From NCBI GenBank assembly GCA_902557605.1, contig CACEAQ010000002.1:19842-83841 (forward strand): a stretch of 64,000 bases of DNA. Reading direction: 5' to 3'. The position numbers and the translations under genes are program-made. The stretch is from an uncultured Pelagibacteraceae bacterium. Its GTDB lineage: Bacteria > Pseudomonadota > Alphaproteobacteria > Pelagibacterales > Pelagibacteraceae. Of this stretch, positions 51,284 to 61,139 are shown piece by piece (position 1 is the first letter of the stretch; each line of letters starts with the position of its first letter). Under the pieces are notes generated by a model. It ran no database searches and was not told the origin of the DNA. It saw nothing but the letters and a program-made list of their open reading frames with translations.

Positions 51284-52705
51284 ATGTCTAACTTTGTCTT
51301 TTACGATTTTGAGACCAGTTCATCTAATAAATATTGGGGCCAAATAATTCAAATTGGCGCTGTATTAACAAATGACAATTTAGATGAACTAGATCGTTTT
51401 GATGCTAGGTGTAGATTAAGTCCTGGAATAATTCCAGAAGCAATGGCGCTGATCGTGAACAAGACCTCACCCTCAATGCTTAAAAAATCTAACCTTTCTC
51501 ATTATGAAATGATTAGGCAGTTTGTTGAAACACTTAAAAGATGGGGCAAGGCTACTTATATTGGGTTCAATAGTATTGAGTTTGATGAGGAATTCTTAAG
51601 GTGCACTTTATTTCAAACATTAGAATATCCTTATATTACTAGCACAAACGGAAACACTAGAGGAGACATCTTAAGTTTGGCAAGGGCCGCTAACTTATAT
51701 TACCCAAATACACTTAAAAATTCTGTAAACGAAAAAGGGAACGATGTTTACAAATTAGATCAAATGGCACCTTTAAATGGAATTGAACACGGAGATGCAC
51801 ATAGTGCAATTGGTGATGTAATAGCAACTATTGGAATAGCAAAAATAATTTCTAAAAAAGCTCCAAATGTTTGGAAAGCAAGCATGTTAACTATGGATAA
51901 AAATCAGTCTTTAGAATTAATTAAAAAAGAATTACTTTTTTGTACAAATGAATATTTTTATGGAAGAAGTAGACCTTATGTTCAAACTTTTATTTGTCAG
52001 CATCCTCAATATCAATGGCCATTATGTTTTGATTTGAGACATGATCCTTCTCCATATTTGAAAATGCCAATTAAAGAATTAACTGCAGCAATGAAAAAAC
52101 AACCAAAATTCATTAGAACTGTTAGACACAATAAACATCCAGTTATTATGAATCCATCTTACGGAAATCAATTTGATGAGTACAAACTTATTGGTACAAA
52201 AAAATTAGAGGAAAGAGCTAAAATGATAAAAAACAACGAAGCTTTTGCGGAAAAGGTTTCCTCAGTAAAACGATCTGAAATTGATGAAAAAGAACAAACA
52301 AAGTCACAAGAAGATTTATATAATGAGGAAAGTATTTACGCTAAATTTACTTCAACAGAAGATAATAAAATAATGCCAGAGTTTCACAGTGTTGATTGGG
52401 ATAAAAAACTTCAAGTTATCTCTAAATTTAAAGATGAGAGGTTACAGTACTTTGGAAAAAAACTTCTTTACATGGAGAAACCTGAAATTTTAACTAAACC
52501 TGACTTTAATTTGATTCATAAAGATATTTCAAAAAAACTATTAAGCACTAATAATGAAAACTGGAATACAATTCCAAGAACTTATTCAGAGATAGATACT
52601 TTAAGAGCAAAATTTGAGAAAGAAAACCAACCAGAGAAACTTAAAATATTAGATGATATTAACGCATACGTTGAAGATTTAGAAAAATATTATTCATCTG
52701 CATAG
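51284..52705 (+). CDS. sbcB: Exodeoxyribonuclease I
   Basis: FVFYDFETSSSNKYWGQIIQIGAVLTND (DEDD), GFNSIEFDEEFLRCTLF, HSAIGDVIATIGIAK. Confidence 0.92.
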   Translation: MSNFVFYDFETSSSNKYWGQIIQIGAVLTNDNLDELDRFDARCRLSPGIIPEAMALIVNKTSPSMLKKSNLSHYEMIRQFVETLKRWGKATYIGFNSIEFDEEFLRCTLFQTLEYPYITSTNGNTRGDILSLARAANLYYPNTLKNSVNEKGNDVYKLDQMAPLNGIEHGDAHSAIGDVIATIGIAKIISKKAPNVWKASMLTMDKNQSLELIKKELLFCTNEYFYGRSRPYVQTFICQHPQYQWPLCFDLRHDPSPYLKMPIKELTAAMKKQPKFIRTVRHNKHPVIMNPSYGNQFDEYKLIGTKKLEERAKMIKNNEAFAEKVSSVKRSEIDEKEQTKSQEDLYNEESIYAKFTSTEDNKIMPEFHSVDWDKKLQVISKFKDERLQYFGKKLLYMEKPEILTKPDFNLIHKDISKKLLSTNNENWNTIPRTYSEIDTLRAKFEKENQPEKLKILDDINAYVEDLEKYYSSA

Positions 52706-52739
52706 TTGACAAAAAATGAAAAATACTTAATTAAAGGCT

Positions 52740-53057
52740 ATGGCATTCAAAGATTCTACAGATGAAAAATTTAGTGATCAAATAGGTGGAAGCAAACTTT
52801 CACTAATTCAATTTTCAGCATCGTGGTGTGGACCATGTCAACAGCTTAAACCAATAGTGGAAAAAATTTCAAATGACATGTCAGATAAAATTGATTGTTA
52901 TTATCACGATATTGAAAGTCAGCCTAATGAGCCAACTAAGTATTCAGTGAGAGGTGTGCCAACAATTCTTTTATTTAAAGAGGGTAAGCTTTTAGGTACA
53001 AAAGTAGGTGCTTCAAGTGAAAAAGATATGCTTGAATTCATAAAGCCGCATATTTAA
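52740..53057 (+). CDS. trxA: Thioredoxin
   Basis: FSASWCGPCQQLKPIVEKI, RGVPTILLFKEGK. Confidence 0.95.
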   Translation: MAFKDSTDEKFSDQIGGSKLSLIQFSASWCGPCQQLKPIVEKISNDMSDKIDCYYHDIESQPNEPTKYSVRGVPTILLFKEGKLLGTKVGASSEKDMLEFIKPHI

Positions 53058-54316
53058 TTTTTATTCAAAATATTTCCACAATTATAAAGACTACCAAAAC
53101 AAACAATAATTTTTTTTTCTTTGCTACTTACTTTCTTTAAGGCATCCATAAAATTTTTACTTTTTTCTGAATTGAATTTATTTTTAGTTGCTATTTTATT
53201 AAGCTCTTTAGCTGAGACAGAATTAGGTTCATTTTCAATTGGCATAGTAACAATTTTTTTAAAGAGTCCCTTAAACTCTTTTATAAATAAGTCTGGCTGT
53301 TTGTTTTTAGTCATAGCCCAAATACCATATTTTGAAGTTTTTACTGTTTTTAAATAAGTTGCTAAATTTTTTGCATCAGCAACAGCATGTGCACCATCAA
53401 TCATAATGATTTCATTCTTGTGTAGCTTTTTTTTAATCTTACCCTTATTTAAAAATTGAAAACGACCTTCGAAAGATAGCAAAGGTAAAGTTTTTTCGAT
53501 AATTTTCTTATTAATATTAAGATCTAGTGCTACCTTTATTGCTAAACAAACATTTTCAAACATTCCTCTCGAATAAACATTTTTTGTGTTAAGTTTTATT
53601 TTAAACTTTTTATCTTGATAATAAAAAAAATTATTCTTCTTAATTATTTTCCAAGTATTCGGATAAACTATTTTACTTTTATTATTTTTTAAGTATGTCT
53701 TAATTCTTTTTAAAATATAAGGTCTTTGCTTACCTATATAAATATTAGTAAAATTACTCAGAGATCCCACATCCTCTTTTATAACTTCATTCAAAGTTTT
53801 CCTTTTTAAAAAATTCAAGTGTTGTTTATTGATGTTTGTACAAATTTGAAGTTTTGGAAAGTCATGGACATTATTAGAATCTAATCTCCAGAGAGCACCT
53901 GTTTCTTGGATGTTATAATCCACATTAATTTTTGAAGCATTAATTATATAAACCAGAGTAAGACACTCGAAAATTGTTAGAGGAATATTCAACTTTTCAA
54001 TTTGCTTTATAGTCTTTTTAATATTTTTATAAGATAAATTTTTTTTATTCATATAAAATCTCTCTTTAATATCTCTTATTGATGGAGATATATGGGCAGT
54101 CACTGTTTGATTGTTTGCTTCTATAAATGATTTTAAAGAATTTAAAGTAGTGAATTTTCCAGACTCACCTATTACCGAAATAACATTTTTGAGACTTTTT
54201 TCTGGGTTTCCTAATAAATCTAAAGCTAACTTAATTCTTTTCAGTCCAAATTTTACTGATTTATTAAATAGTTTGTGATTAGCTAGCTGTTTGTAAAGAT
54301 TGATCGATTGTGACAT
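53054..54316 (-). CDS. folC: Folylpolyglutamate/dihydrofolate synthase
   Basis: ISVIGESGKFTTLNSLKSF, FECLTLVYIINASKINVDYNIQETGALWRLDSNNV, IMIDGAHAVADAKNL. Confidence 0.88.
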   Translation of the reverse strand: MSQSINLYKQLANHKLFNKSVKFGLKRIKLALDLLGNPEKSLKNVISVIGESGKFTTLNSLKSFIEANNQTVTAHISPSIRDIKERFYMNKKNLSYKNIKKTIKQIEKLNIPLTIFECLTLVYIINASKINVDYNIQETGALWRLDSNNVHDFPKLQICTNINKQHLNFLKRKTLNEVIKEDVGSLSNFTNIYIGKQRPYILKRIKTYLKNNKSKIVYPNTWKIIKKNNFFYYQDKKFKIKLNTKNVYSRGMFENVCLAIKVALDLNINKKIIEKTLPLLSFEGRFQFLNKGKIKKKLHKNEIIMIDGAHAVADAKNLATYLKTVKTSKYGIWAMTKNKQPDLFIKEFKGLFKKIVTMPIENEPNSVSAKELNKIATKNKFNSEKSKNFMDALKKVSSKEKKIIVCFGSLYNCGNILNKN

Positions 54317-55193
54317 TGGACTCTTTTTTAGCCTGAGCCTCAGTTTTTTTCAATAGCACACTCAATAAAGTTCCAATTGTTGAGCTTAAATATTTTCGCT
54401 CAACTATTAAATCTAATCCACCGTGGTCTTTGACATATTCTGCAGTTTGAAAGTCGTCTGGCAAAGTTTCTCTGACTGTGTCTTGTATTACTCTTCGACC
54501 AGCAAATCCAATTACGCTTTTTGGTTCACTTATTAATATATCTCCTAACATTGCCCAAGAAGCGGTCACGCCACCAGTTGTTGGGTTTGTTAAAATTACT
54601 ATGAATGGAATATTTTTTTTCTTAAGTTCATTAACTGCTAAAGCGGTTCTAGACATTTGCATCAAAGCAATTGAGCTTTCGTGCATACGCTGTCCTCCAG
54701 AACAGCTAAAAAAAATGTAGGGTATCTTATTTTCTATTGAACATTGAGCTCCAGCAATAAATGCTTCTCCAGAAGCTGCACCAAATGATCCACCAATAAA
54801 TCTGAAATCTTGAGCTCCTACAACTACATCAATATTTTGAACTTTACCTTTGGCAATTAAAACAGCATCTTCTTGTCCAGTTAATTTTCTCGCAGCTCTT
54901 AATCGATCCGTATATTTTTTTTTATCTTCAAAATTTAAAGGATCATCTTTTGGAAGAGGAGTTTCAATTGTTTCAAATTCCTTTTGATCAAAAAAGGTTT
55001 CAAATCTTTCTTTACAAGTAAGTTTGTGGTGCTCCCCACATTTAGGGCATACTTTTAAGTTTGATTTTAAATCTTCTTTATAAATTAGATTTTTACAACT
55101 ACATGTGCTCCAAAGATTTTCCTCAATTTTAGATGACCTTTTTTCAAAAAGAGATTTAATCTTAGGTTTAATAAATTTTGTTATCCAATTCAT
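54279..55193 (-). CDS. accD: Acetyl-CoA carboxylase carboxyltransferase subunit beta
   Basis: Zn ribbon CSC...CPKCGEHH; FFSCSGGQRMHESSIALMQMSRT; NPTTGGVTASWAMLGD. Confidence 0.95.
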   Translation of the reverse strand: MNWITKFIKPKIKSLFEKRSSKIEENLWSTCSCKNLIYKEDLKSNLKVCPKCGEHHKLTCKERFETFFDQKEFETIETPLPKDDPLNFEDKKKYTDRLRAARKLTGQEDAVLIAKGKVQNIDVVVGAQDFRFIGGSFGAASGEAFIAGAQCSIENKIPYIFFSCSGGQRMHESSIALMQMSRTALAVNELKKKNIPFIVILTNPTTGGVTASWAMLGDILISEPKSVIGFAGRRVIQDTVRETLPDDFQTAEYVKDHGGLDLIVERKYLSSTIGTLLSVLLKKTEAQAKKESNVTIDQSLQTAS

Positions 55194-55990
55194 AAAATTT
55201 TTTTCTTTAGATTGTACACAACTTTATCTAATTTTGTGACAGGATTTTGTCCCATTTTGAGCGAATTAGCTATAGTTTTACACAACAAACTTCCTACAAC
55301 TAACCCATTAGCAGATTTTAAGGCTGAAATAGTCTTGTCTGTTATTCCAAAGCCTATAACTAAATTTTTTTTCGGATTGATTCTCTTAATCTTATTATAA
55401 TTTTTAAGAATTTCTTTCGGTGAGATCTTAAGTTTACCGCCCGTGGTTGACAGCATTGATATATAATAAATCATATCATGTGAGTCTCTTATTATTTTTT
55501 TCATTCTTTCTTTAGAAGTAGTTGGAGAGAGCAGTTGTATAAAATTAATTGATTTTTTTTTACATTTTTTCGCAAATTCATGGTTTTCTGGATAAGGCAG
55601 ATCAACGATAATCAAACCATCGACCCCAGAGAGACTACAATCTTTCAAAAAATTATTTTCTCCACTTTGATAAATAACATTGTAATATCCCATAAGTATT
55701 AGAGGTTTAGCTGGATTTTTTTTTTTGAATTTTTTAACTATTTGAAATACATCTTTAAGCTTAATTCCTTTCTTAAGAGCACGGTGTGAGCTTCCCTGAA
55801 TTTGTCCTCCATCAGCTATAGGTGTATTATGAGGAAAACCTAACTCAAGAATATCAGCATATTTAGAAATCTTATTTAATATTTTCAAAGAGTTATTTTT
55901 AGTATTATCACCAGCTACAGTATAAGTGATTAGCGCTGGTCTTTTTTCTCTTCTACAAGCTTGAAAAGCTAAAGAAATATTTGAATTCAT
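55190..55990 (-). CDS. trpA: Tryptophan synthase alpha subunit
   Basis: LELGFPHNTPIADGGQIQGSSHRAL, DGLIIVDLPYPE, MIYYISMLSTTG. Confidence 0.94.
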   Translation of the reverse strand: MNSNISLAFQACRREKRPALITYTVAGDNTKNNSLKILNKISKYADILELGFPHNTPIADGGQIQGSSHRALKKGIKLKDVFQIVKKFKKKNPAKPLILMGYYNVIYQSGENNFLKDCSLSGVDGLIIVDLPYPENHEFAKKCKKKSINFIQLLSPTTSKERMKKIIRDSHDMIYYISMLSTTGGKLKISPKEILKNYNKIKRINPKKNLVIGFGITDKTISALKSANGLVVGSLLCKTIANSLKMGQNPVTKLDKVVYNLKKKIL

Positions 55991-57219
55991 CGCACGTAAG
56001 AACCCAATTTTTGTTTAATAATATCTTTGTCTTTAAGACTATCTCCGCAAGAGTTGACAATAATTACTTCAAAAGGTTTCAATTTTGGCGCTAGTTTAAT
56101 TGCTTCTGCAAATGCGTGTGATGGCTCAAGAGACGGTGAAATATTCTCAAGCCTTGAAACTAATTTGTAAGCCTCCAATGCCTCTTCATCACTCGCAGAA
56201 GTGTAACTAGCTCTTTTTGAGTCTTTGAGAAAACAATGTAAGGGTGAAATGCCCGGATAGTCTAATCCTGCAGATATTGATTCTGTCGAGCCTATCTGAC
56301 CTTCTTTATCTTGTATAACATATTGAGCAGCTCCATGTAGAATTCCAATTTTAGAGCCGAAAGTTAATGGAGCAGCATGTAGTTTACTATTTTTTGGACC
56401 TCCAGCCTCGACACCAATAAATTCAGCACTCGTATTTATAAACTCATTCCAAAAACCTGCTGCTGAACTTCCACCACCAACACAATTAATCAATTTCAAT
56501 TTATTCGGTATCTTTCCAAATTCCTCTTTAACTTGCACAATCAATTCTCTAGAAATTTGAGCAGTACTCCAAGCACAGATCTTAATAAATATATTTGGAC
56601 CTACTGTTGAGCCAACACACATATGAGTAGTATCGCAATTAGACACCCAGTACCTCATGCATTCACTTACGGCATCTACTAAAGTTTGACTTCCTGTAGT
56701 AACTGGAACAATCTCAGCTCCATTCTTTTTAATTGCTTCCACATTAGGTCTTTGCCTTTTGATATCTTTAGCCCCCATAAAAATTTTACATTTGAGACCA
56801 AATTTTTTTGCAGCCATTGAAAGCATTTTTCCCGCATATCCAGCGCCGGTATCTCCAATTATATATTTTTTTCCAGCCTTTTTTGCTATAAGACAGTGGA
56901 CTGTGGCTCCATAAATCTTGTGTGCTCCTCCGTTAGCTTCTGAAACCACTTTTGCATATACCTGTGCTCCACCTAGATAATCCGTTAAATTTTCTAGTTT
57001 TATGAATGGTGTAGGGGAACCTACGTAATCTTTAAAATACAAATCTCTTTCTTTTAAGAATTTTTTATCTTTTCTTAATTTTGCAAATAATTTAGTGAGA
57101 TCATCAAGCGGTTTCTTAAGTGTTTCAGGGATAAAATTTCCACCAAATTTTCCCCCGTACATAAAATTTTTATCATGTTGATCTATAAGCGGTATATTTC
57201 TTCTAATTTTCAAGCTCAT
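55987..57219 (-). CDS. trpB: Tryptophan synthase beta subunit
   Basis: GGKFGGNFIPETL, SEANGGAHKIYGATVHCLIAKKAGKK, NCVGGGSSAAGFW. Confidence 0.95.
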   Translation of the reverse strand: MSLKIRRNIPLIDQHDKNFMYGGKFGGNFIPETLKKPLDDLTKLFAKLRKDKKFLKERDLYFKDYVGSPTPFIKLENLTDYLGGAQVYAKVVSEANGGAHKIYGATVHCLIAKKAGKKYIIGDTGAGYAGKMLSMAAKKFGLKCKIFMGAKDIKRQRPNVEAIKKNGAEIVPVTTGSQTLVDAVSECMRYWVSNCDTTHMCVGSTVGPNIFIKICAWSTAQISRELIVQVKEEFGKIPNKLKLINCVGGGSSAAGFWNEFINTSAEFIGVEAGGPKNSKLHAAPLTFGSKIGILHGAAQYVIQDKEGQIGSTESISAGLDYPGISPLHCFLKDSKRASYTSASDEEALEAYKLVSRLENISPSLEPSHAFAEAIKLAPKLKPFEVIIVNSCGDSLKDKDIIKQKLGSYVR

Positions 57220-57817
57220 TTACTTTTTTTATAAATTTATTTATTTTTTGATGATCTTTGTACCCTATTTGCTTATCTAATTCCAAATTACTCGACAAGT
57301 CACAAAAGGTAACTCCTAATTTCTTTATATTTTCAATATTATCAATTGAGACCGAGCCTGCTAGAGCATATCTTTCACCTTTTGGAAGTTTAAAAATTAA
57401 ATCTTTGGGAAATTCGATAGATCTTTCCATTCCTGGAGTATCGAATAAAATTATATCAGCATCTTTATATATTTTATAATTTTGTATTTCCGACTCTTTA
57501 CTAATTTTGACAGTCTTAATTATTTTTACCCCCATTGATTTAATTTCTTTTATTCTCTCGTTTGTCTCTGAACCATGAAGTTGAATATACTCAAAATTTT
57601 TTAAAATAATGTTTTTTATAAACTCATTTGACGGGTTTACCGTAACTGCTACAAATGATGAATTTCTTTTATCATATTTCTCCAACTTTTTCACATCGGT
57701 TAAATTTATATTTCTTGGTGACTTTTTGTAAAAAACAAAACCTAAAAAACTTACTCCAAGATCTATACAAATTTGCACGTCTCTAGCTGGATTCAAACCA
57801 CAGATTTTAACTTTCAT
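57203..57817 (-). CDS. trpF: Phosphoribosylanthranilate isomerase
   Basis: MKVKICGLNPARDVQICIDLGVSFLGFVFYKKSPR, IQLHGSE, YALAGSVSIDNI. Confidence 0.94.
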   Translation of the reverse strand: MKVKICGLNPARDVQICIDLGVSFLGFVFYKKSPRNINLTDVKKLEKYDKRNSSFVAVTVNPSNEFIKNIILKNFEYIQLHGSETNERIKEIKSMGVKIIKTVKISKESEIQNYKIYKDADIILFDTPGMERSIEFPKDLIFKLPKGERYALAGSVSIDNIENIKKLGVTFCDLSSNLELDKQIGYKDHQKINKFIKKVNELEN

Positions 57818-57818
57818 G

Positions 57819-58493
57819 CTATTTTAATTCTTTTATCAGTCTCTGAATATTTTTTTTTATGTTACCTTTTATAAGACTTCGGCCCATGACCAAAGAGGTC
57901 GCCCCATTTTGAAAAGCTTTTTTAGGTGTCATTACTCTCTTTTGATCTTGTTTATTGTCTTTAATTAATCTAATTCCTGGAGTAATTATTTCTTTCTTAA
58001 ACACTTTTCTGACTATTTTTGTTTCATGAGGACTACAAACTATTGCATCTAATTTAGTTTCAGCTGCAAGTTTTGCTTGATGTAATACAATTTTTTTTAA
58101 ATTCTTATCATAACCAATTTCTCTTAGTGATCTATTATTTAAAGAAGTGAGCGTGGTAACACCTACTAATTTAGTTGAGCCTGAAACTTTTTTAGCACCT
58201 ACAAGAGCTTCTTTGCCTGAATTAATATGAATTGTAATATAATTAAATTTTAGATCTTTAACTGCTTTAATCGAAGATGCACAAGTATTTGGTATGTCGG
58301 CAAGTTTGTAATCGCCAAAAGTAATTTTATTTCGCAGGGTTGATATAAATTTTCTTCCGTTTTTCGAATTTAAAAATTCTAAACCAAATTTATATCCAAA
58401 TTTTAATTTTAAATTACTTGTTTCCTTAATTATTTTTTTTATTTTTTTTACATTATTTACATCACAAGCTATAAAAATTTTAGGTGTTTTCAT
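57819..58493 (-). CDS. pyrF: Orotidine-5'-phosphate decarboxylase
   Basis: ITFGDYKLADIPNT, LDAIVCSPHE, IITPGIRLI, GATSLVMGRSLI. Confidence 0.92.
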   Translation of the reverse strand: MKTPKIFIACDVNNVKKIKKIIKETSNLKLKFGYKFGLEFLNSKNGRKFISTLRNKITFGDYKLADIPNTCASSIKAVKDLKFNYITIHINSGKEALVGAKKVSGSTKLVGVTTLTSLNNRSLREIGYDKNLKKIVLHQAKLAAETKLDAIVCSPHETKIVRKVFKKEIITPGIRLIKDNKQDQKRVMTPKKAFQNGATSLVMGRSLIKGNIKKNIQRLIKELK

Positions 58494-58771
58494 TTATTTA
58501 TAAATTCTTTTAACTTTTTACTAGGTCGAAATCTTACATTATTTTTTTTTGGAACATAAATTATTTCTCCAGTTTTTGGATTTCTTGCAGAATATTTTTC
58601 TTTTATCTTTTTTACAAAAAAGGTACCAAAACCTCGAATCTCAACTTTTTTGTTATTTAAAAGCGCGTCTTCAATCGAGTTACACAAAACGTTAAAAGAG
58701 GTTTCTAAAAATAATAAATCAATATTTGGGTTTTTTTCTTTAAGTTGTTTAATTATCGCAGTTTTTGACAA
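58490..58771 (-). CDS. ihfB: HU/IHF-family DNA-binding protein, IHF beta type
   Basis: KKVEIRGFGTFFVKKIKEKYSARNPKTGEIIYVPKKNNVRFRPSKKLKEFIN; adjacent to rpsA. Confidence 0.9.
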   Translation of the reverse strand: MSKTAIIKQLKEKNPNIDLLFLETSFNVLCNSIEDALLNNKKVEIRGFGTFFVKKIKEKYSARNPKTGEIIYVPKKNNVRFRPSKKLKEFINK

Positions 58772-60493
58772 TTACTTCTTTTTTTTATCTTTTTTTCCAA
58801 TAGCTTTTTCAAAAATACCTTTAAGAGTAGCGCCCGACTTAGTTGCACCTTCTCCAAATTTTGCAATTAAAGATTTTTCTTCATCTATTTGAGCTGCCTT
58901 TACACTTAACTTAATTCTTCTTGCTTTAAAGTCTAGTTCAGTAATTTTTGCATCAAGCGCGTTTCCTGGAGAAAATACTTCTGGTCTAGCATCAGCAGAG
59001 TCTTTTGCTAAGTCAGCTTTTCTTATAATTACAATCAATTTCTTATCTTTGTCGATTGATACTTTAACTCCAGTTTTTAAAACTTCGTGTATTCTTGTAG
59101 TTATGACGTCTCCAACTTTCTTCTTATTATCAGAAAACCAATCTAGAGGATCTTTATCAAGGGCTCTTTTTGAAAATCTTATTTTATCGTCTTTAATTTC
59201 AAGTAATTTAACATTCAATAATTCGTTCTTTTTAAACTTTTTTAAATCCTCAATATTTTCATCATATGATATTTCTTTATAATGAAGCATTCCAGATAAT
59301 CCTGTTTCCACCATTTCAGCGAAAATTGCTTTATCAGTAATATTATTTACCTTTACTTTAACCTCTGTTCCAATTTTATTATTTATTTTCTCCCAAGGAT
59401 TTTCTAAAGTCGCCTTATAAGATAAAGAAATTCTTTTAGTCTCTTTCTCAATATTTATGATTTTAAATTTTATTTTTTGGGAAACGGATAGAATCTTACT
59501 TGGTTTAATATTTTTATTTTTCCAGTCTAATTCTGAATTATGAATTAGTCCTTCTATACCTTCGTCTATTTTACAAAATGCACCATAATCCATAATTTTT
59601 GTCACTGTTCCTTCATAAACTTCTCCAACCTTATATTTTTTTTCTATGTTTTCATATGGGTCTTCAATTAAGGCTTTTACAGAAGCTGAAACTCTATTTG
59701 TTTTTTCATCAATTTTAGTTATTTTTACTTTAAGTTTCTGACCTATAGTCACTAGATCAGATGGTTTTTTCACGCGTCCATGACTTAAATCAGATACATG
59801 TAAGAGAACATCAATTCCATTAATATCAAGAAATATTCCCCAGTCGGTAGTTGCTTTAACTATTGCATTTTCAACGATGTCACCTTCCTTAATATTTTTT
59901 AAAGCTTCGGTTATCTCAGCATTCTTGCTTTTTTCTAGAACCGCTCTTCTTGATACGCAAACGTTACCTCTGTTTTTATCTATTCTTGTTGCTATAACTT
60001 TTACCGGTGTATTCATTAGATGATCAATTCTTTTTAAAGGTCTCACATCAATTTGAGACGAGGGCATAAAACAAGGCAGGCCTTCAACAGTGGCGATAAA
60101 TCCACCTTTAACCTTTCCAGTAATATAACCTGTCATCTCCTCTTGTGTTTCAAAAACTTTTTCCATCTTCTTCCAAGCTTTCATTTTTCTAGCTTTATCT
60201 CTTGAAATTATAATTTCCCCTTTGAAACTTTCTATTCTCTCTAGGTAAACATCAATTTGTGATCCAACCTTAAGTTTTTCAAATTCTTTATCATTTTTGA
60301 ATTCCTCAATGGGGATCATACCTTCCATTTTAGCTTTGCAGTCAACTACCACAAAATTTTTTGTAATTTCGGTGACTATGGCTTGAACAATTTCGTTTTC
60401 TTTTAATTTTCTGTCTTTAAAATCTTTATCGAGTAAATTTTGAAATTCTTTACGAAGTGGAGACTTATTTTTTATTTCTTGTTCTGTTTCCAT
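58772..60493 (-). CDS. rpsA: 30S ribosomal protein S1
   Basis: 573 aa, multiple S1 repeats (EGDIVENAIVKATTDWGIFLDINGIDVLLHVSDLSHGRV...). Confidence 0.95.
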   Translation of the reverse strand: METEQEIKNKSPLRKEFQNLLDKDFKDRKLKENEIVQAIVTEITKNFVVVDCKAKMEGMIPIEEFKNDKEFEKLKVGSQIDVYLERIESFKGEIIISRDKARKMKAWKKMEKVFETQEEMTGYITGKVKGGFIATVEGLPCFMPSSQIDVRPLKRIDHLMNTPVKVIATRIDKNRGNVCVSRRAVLEKSKNAEITEALKNIKEGDIVENAIVKATTDWGIFLDINGIDVLLHVSDLSHGRVKKPSDLVTIGQKLKVKITKIDEKTNRVSASVKALIEDPYENIEKKYKVGEVYEGTVTKIMDYGAFCKIDEGIEGLIHNSELDWKNKNIKPSKILSVSQKIKFKIINIEKETKRISLSYKATLENPWEKINNKIGTEVKVKVNNITDKAIFAEMVETGLSGMLHYKEISYDENIEDLKKFKKNELLNVKLLEIKDDKIRFSKRALDKDPLDWFSDNKKKVGDVITTRIHEVLKTGVKVSIDKDKKLIVIIRKADLAKDSADARPEVFSPGNALDAKITELDFKARRIKLSVKAAQIDEEKSLIAKFGEGATKSGATLKGIFEKAIGKKDKKKK

Positions 60494-61139
60494 ATTTATT
60501 TTTAATTACTCTTTCAACGTAGTTAGACATTTTAGCAACCATTGCATGTTTATCTAATTTTCCGGTGTCGATTTCTATCGAATCTCTATGTTTAAGTAAA
60601 GGGGAGTTTTTTCTTTTTATATCAGAAATATTTCTTATTCTTAGGGACTTTTTAACGTGCTTTAGGCTAATTTTTATTTTCTTTTTTCTTAATTCTTTGT
60701 ATCGCCTATAAGCTGCAATATTTAGATTACATTTAAAAAAAAACTTTATATCCGAATTAGGAATAATTTTTGTTGAAATATCTCTCCCTTCAATACAGCA
60801 ATTTTTATTTCTCTTTGCAAAATCAATTTGAACCCTTTTTAAAATATTTCTAACATTAGAAATTTTTGCAATCTTAGCACTATATTCTGAAATTAGTGGA
60901 GTATGTAAATTTTTATTGTTAATCTTATTTAGATCAATTTTTCTAAATTTTTTTTTTAAAAAAGTGATTTTATTTTTTGGATTATTTTTAAGTATTTCGT
61001 AACTTGCATATCTATACAACAATCCAGATGATAAAAATTTAAGTCGATATTTTTTCGATATTAATCTTGCACCAGTGGATTTTCCCGTAGCTGCACCTCC
61101 ATCACAAGATATTTTAATAGATTTATCTTTTAATTTCAA
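60465..61139 (-). CDS. cmk: Cytidylate kinase
   Basis: ISCDGGAATGKSTGARLISKKYRLKFLSSGLLYR; CIEGRDISTKIIP. Confidence 0.94.
   Translation of the reverse strand: MKLKDKSIKISCDGGAATGKSTGARLISKKYRLKFLSSGLLYRYASYEILKNNPKNKITFLKKKFRKIDLNKINNKNLHTPLISEYSAKIAKISNVRNILKRVQIDFAKRNKNCCIEGRDISTKIIPNSDIKFFFKCNLNIAAYRRYKELRKKKIKISLKHVKKSLRIRNISDIKRKNSPLLKHRDSIEIDTGKLDKHAMVAKMSNYVERVIKNKYGNRTRNKK

Noticed and set aside
52706-52739. TTGACA-like promoter before trxA
   Set aside because: TTGACA is present but the -10 is poor in AT-rich sequence; not separable from chance by eye
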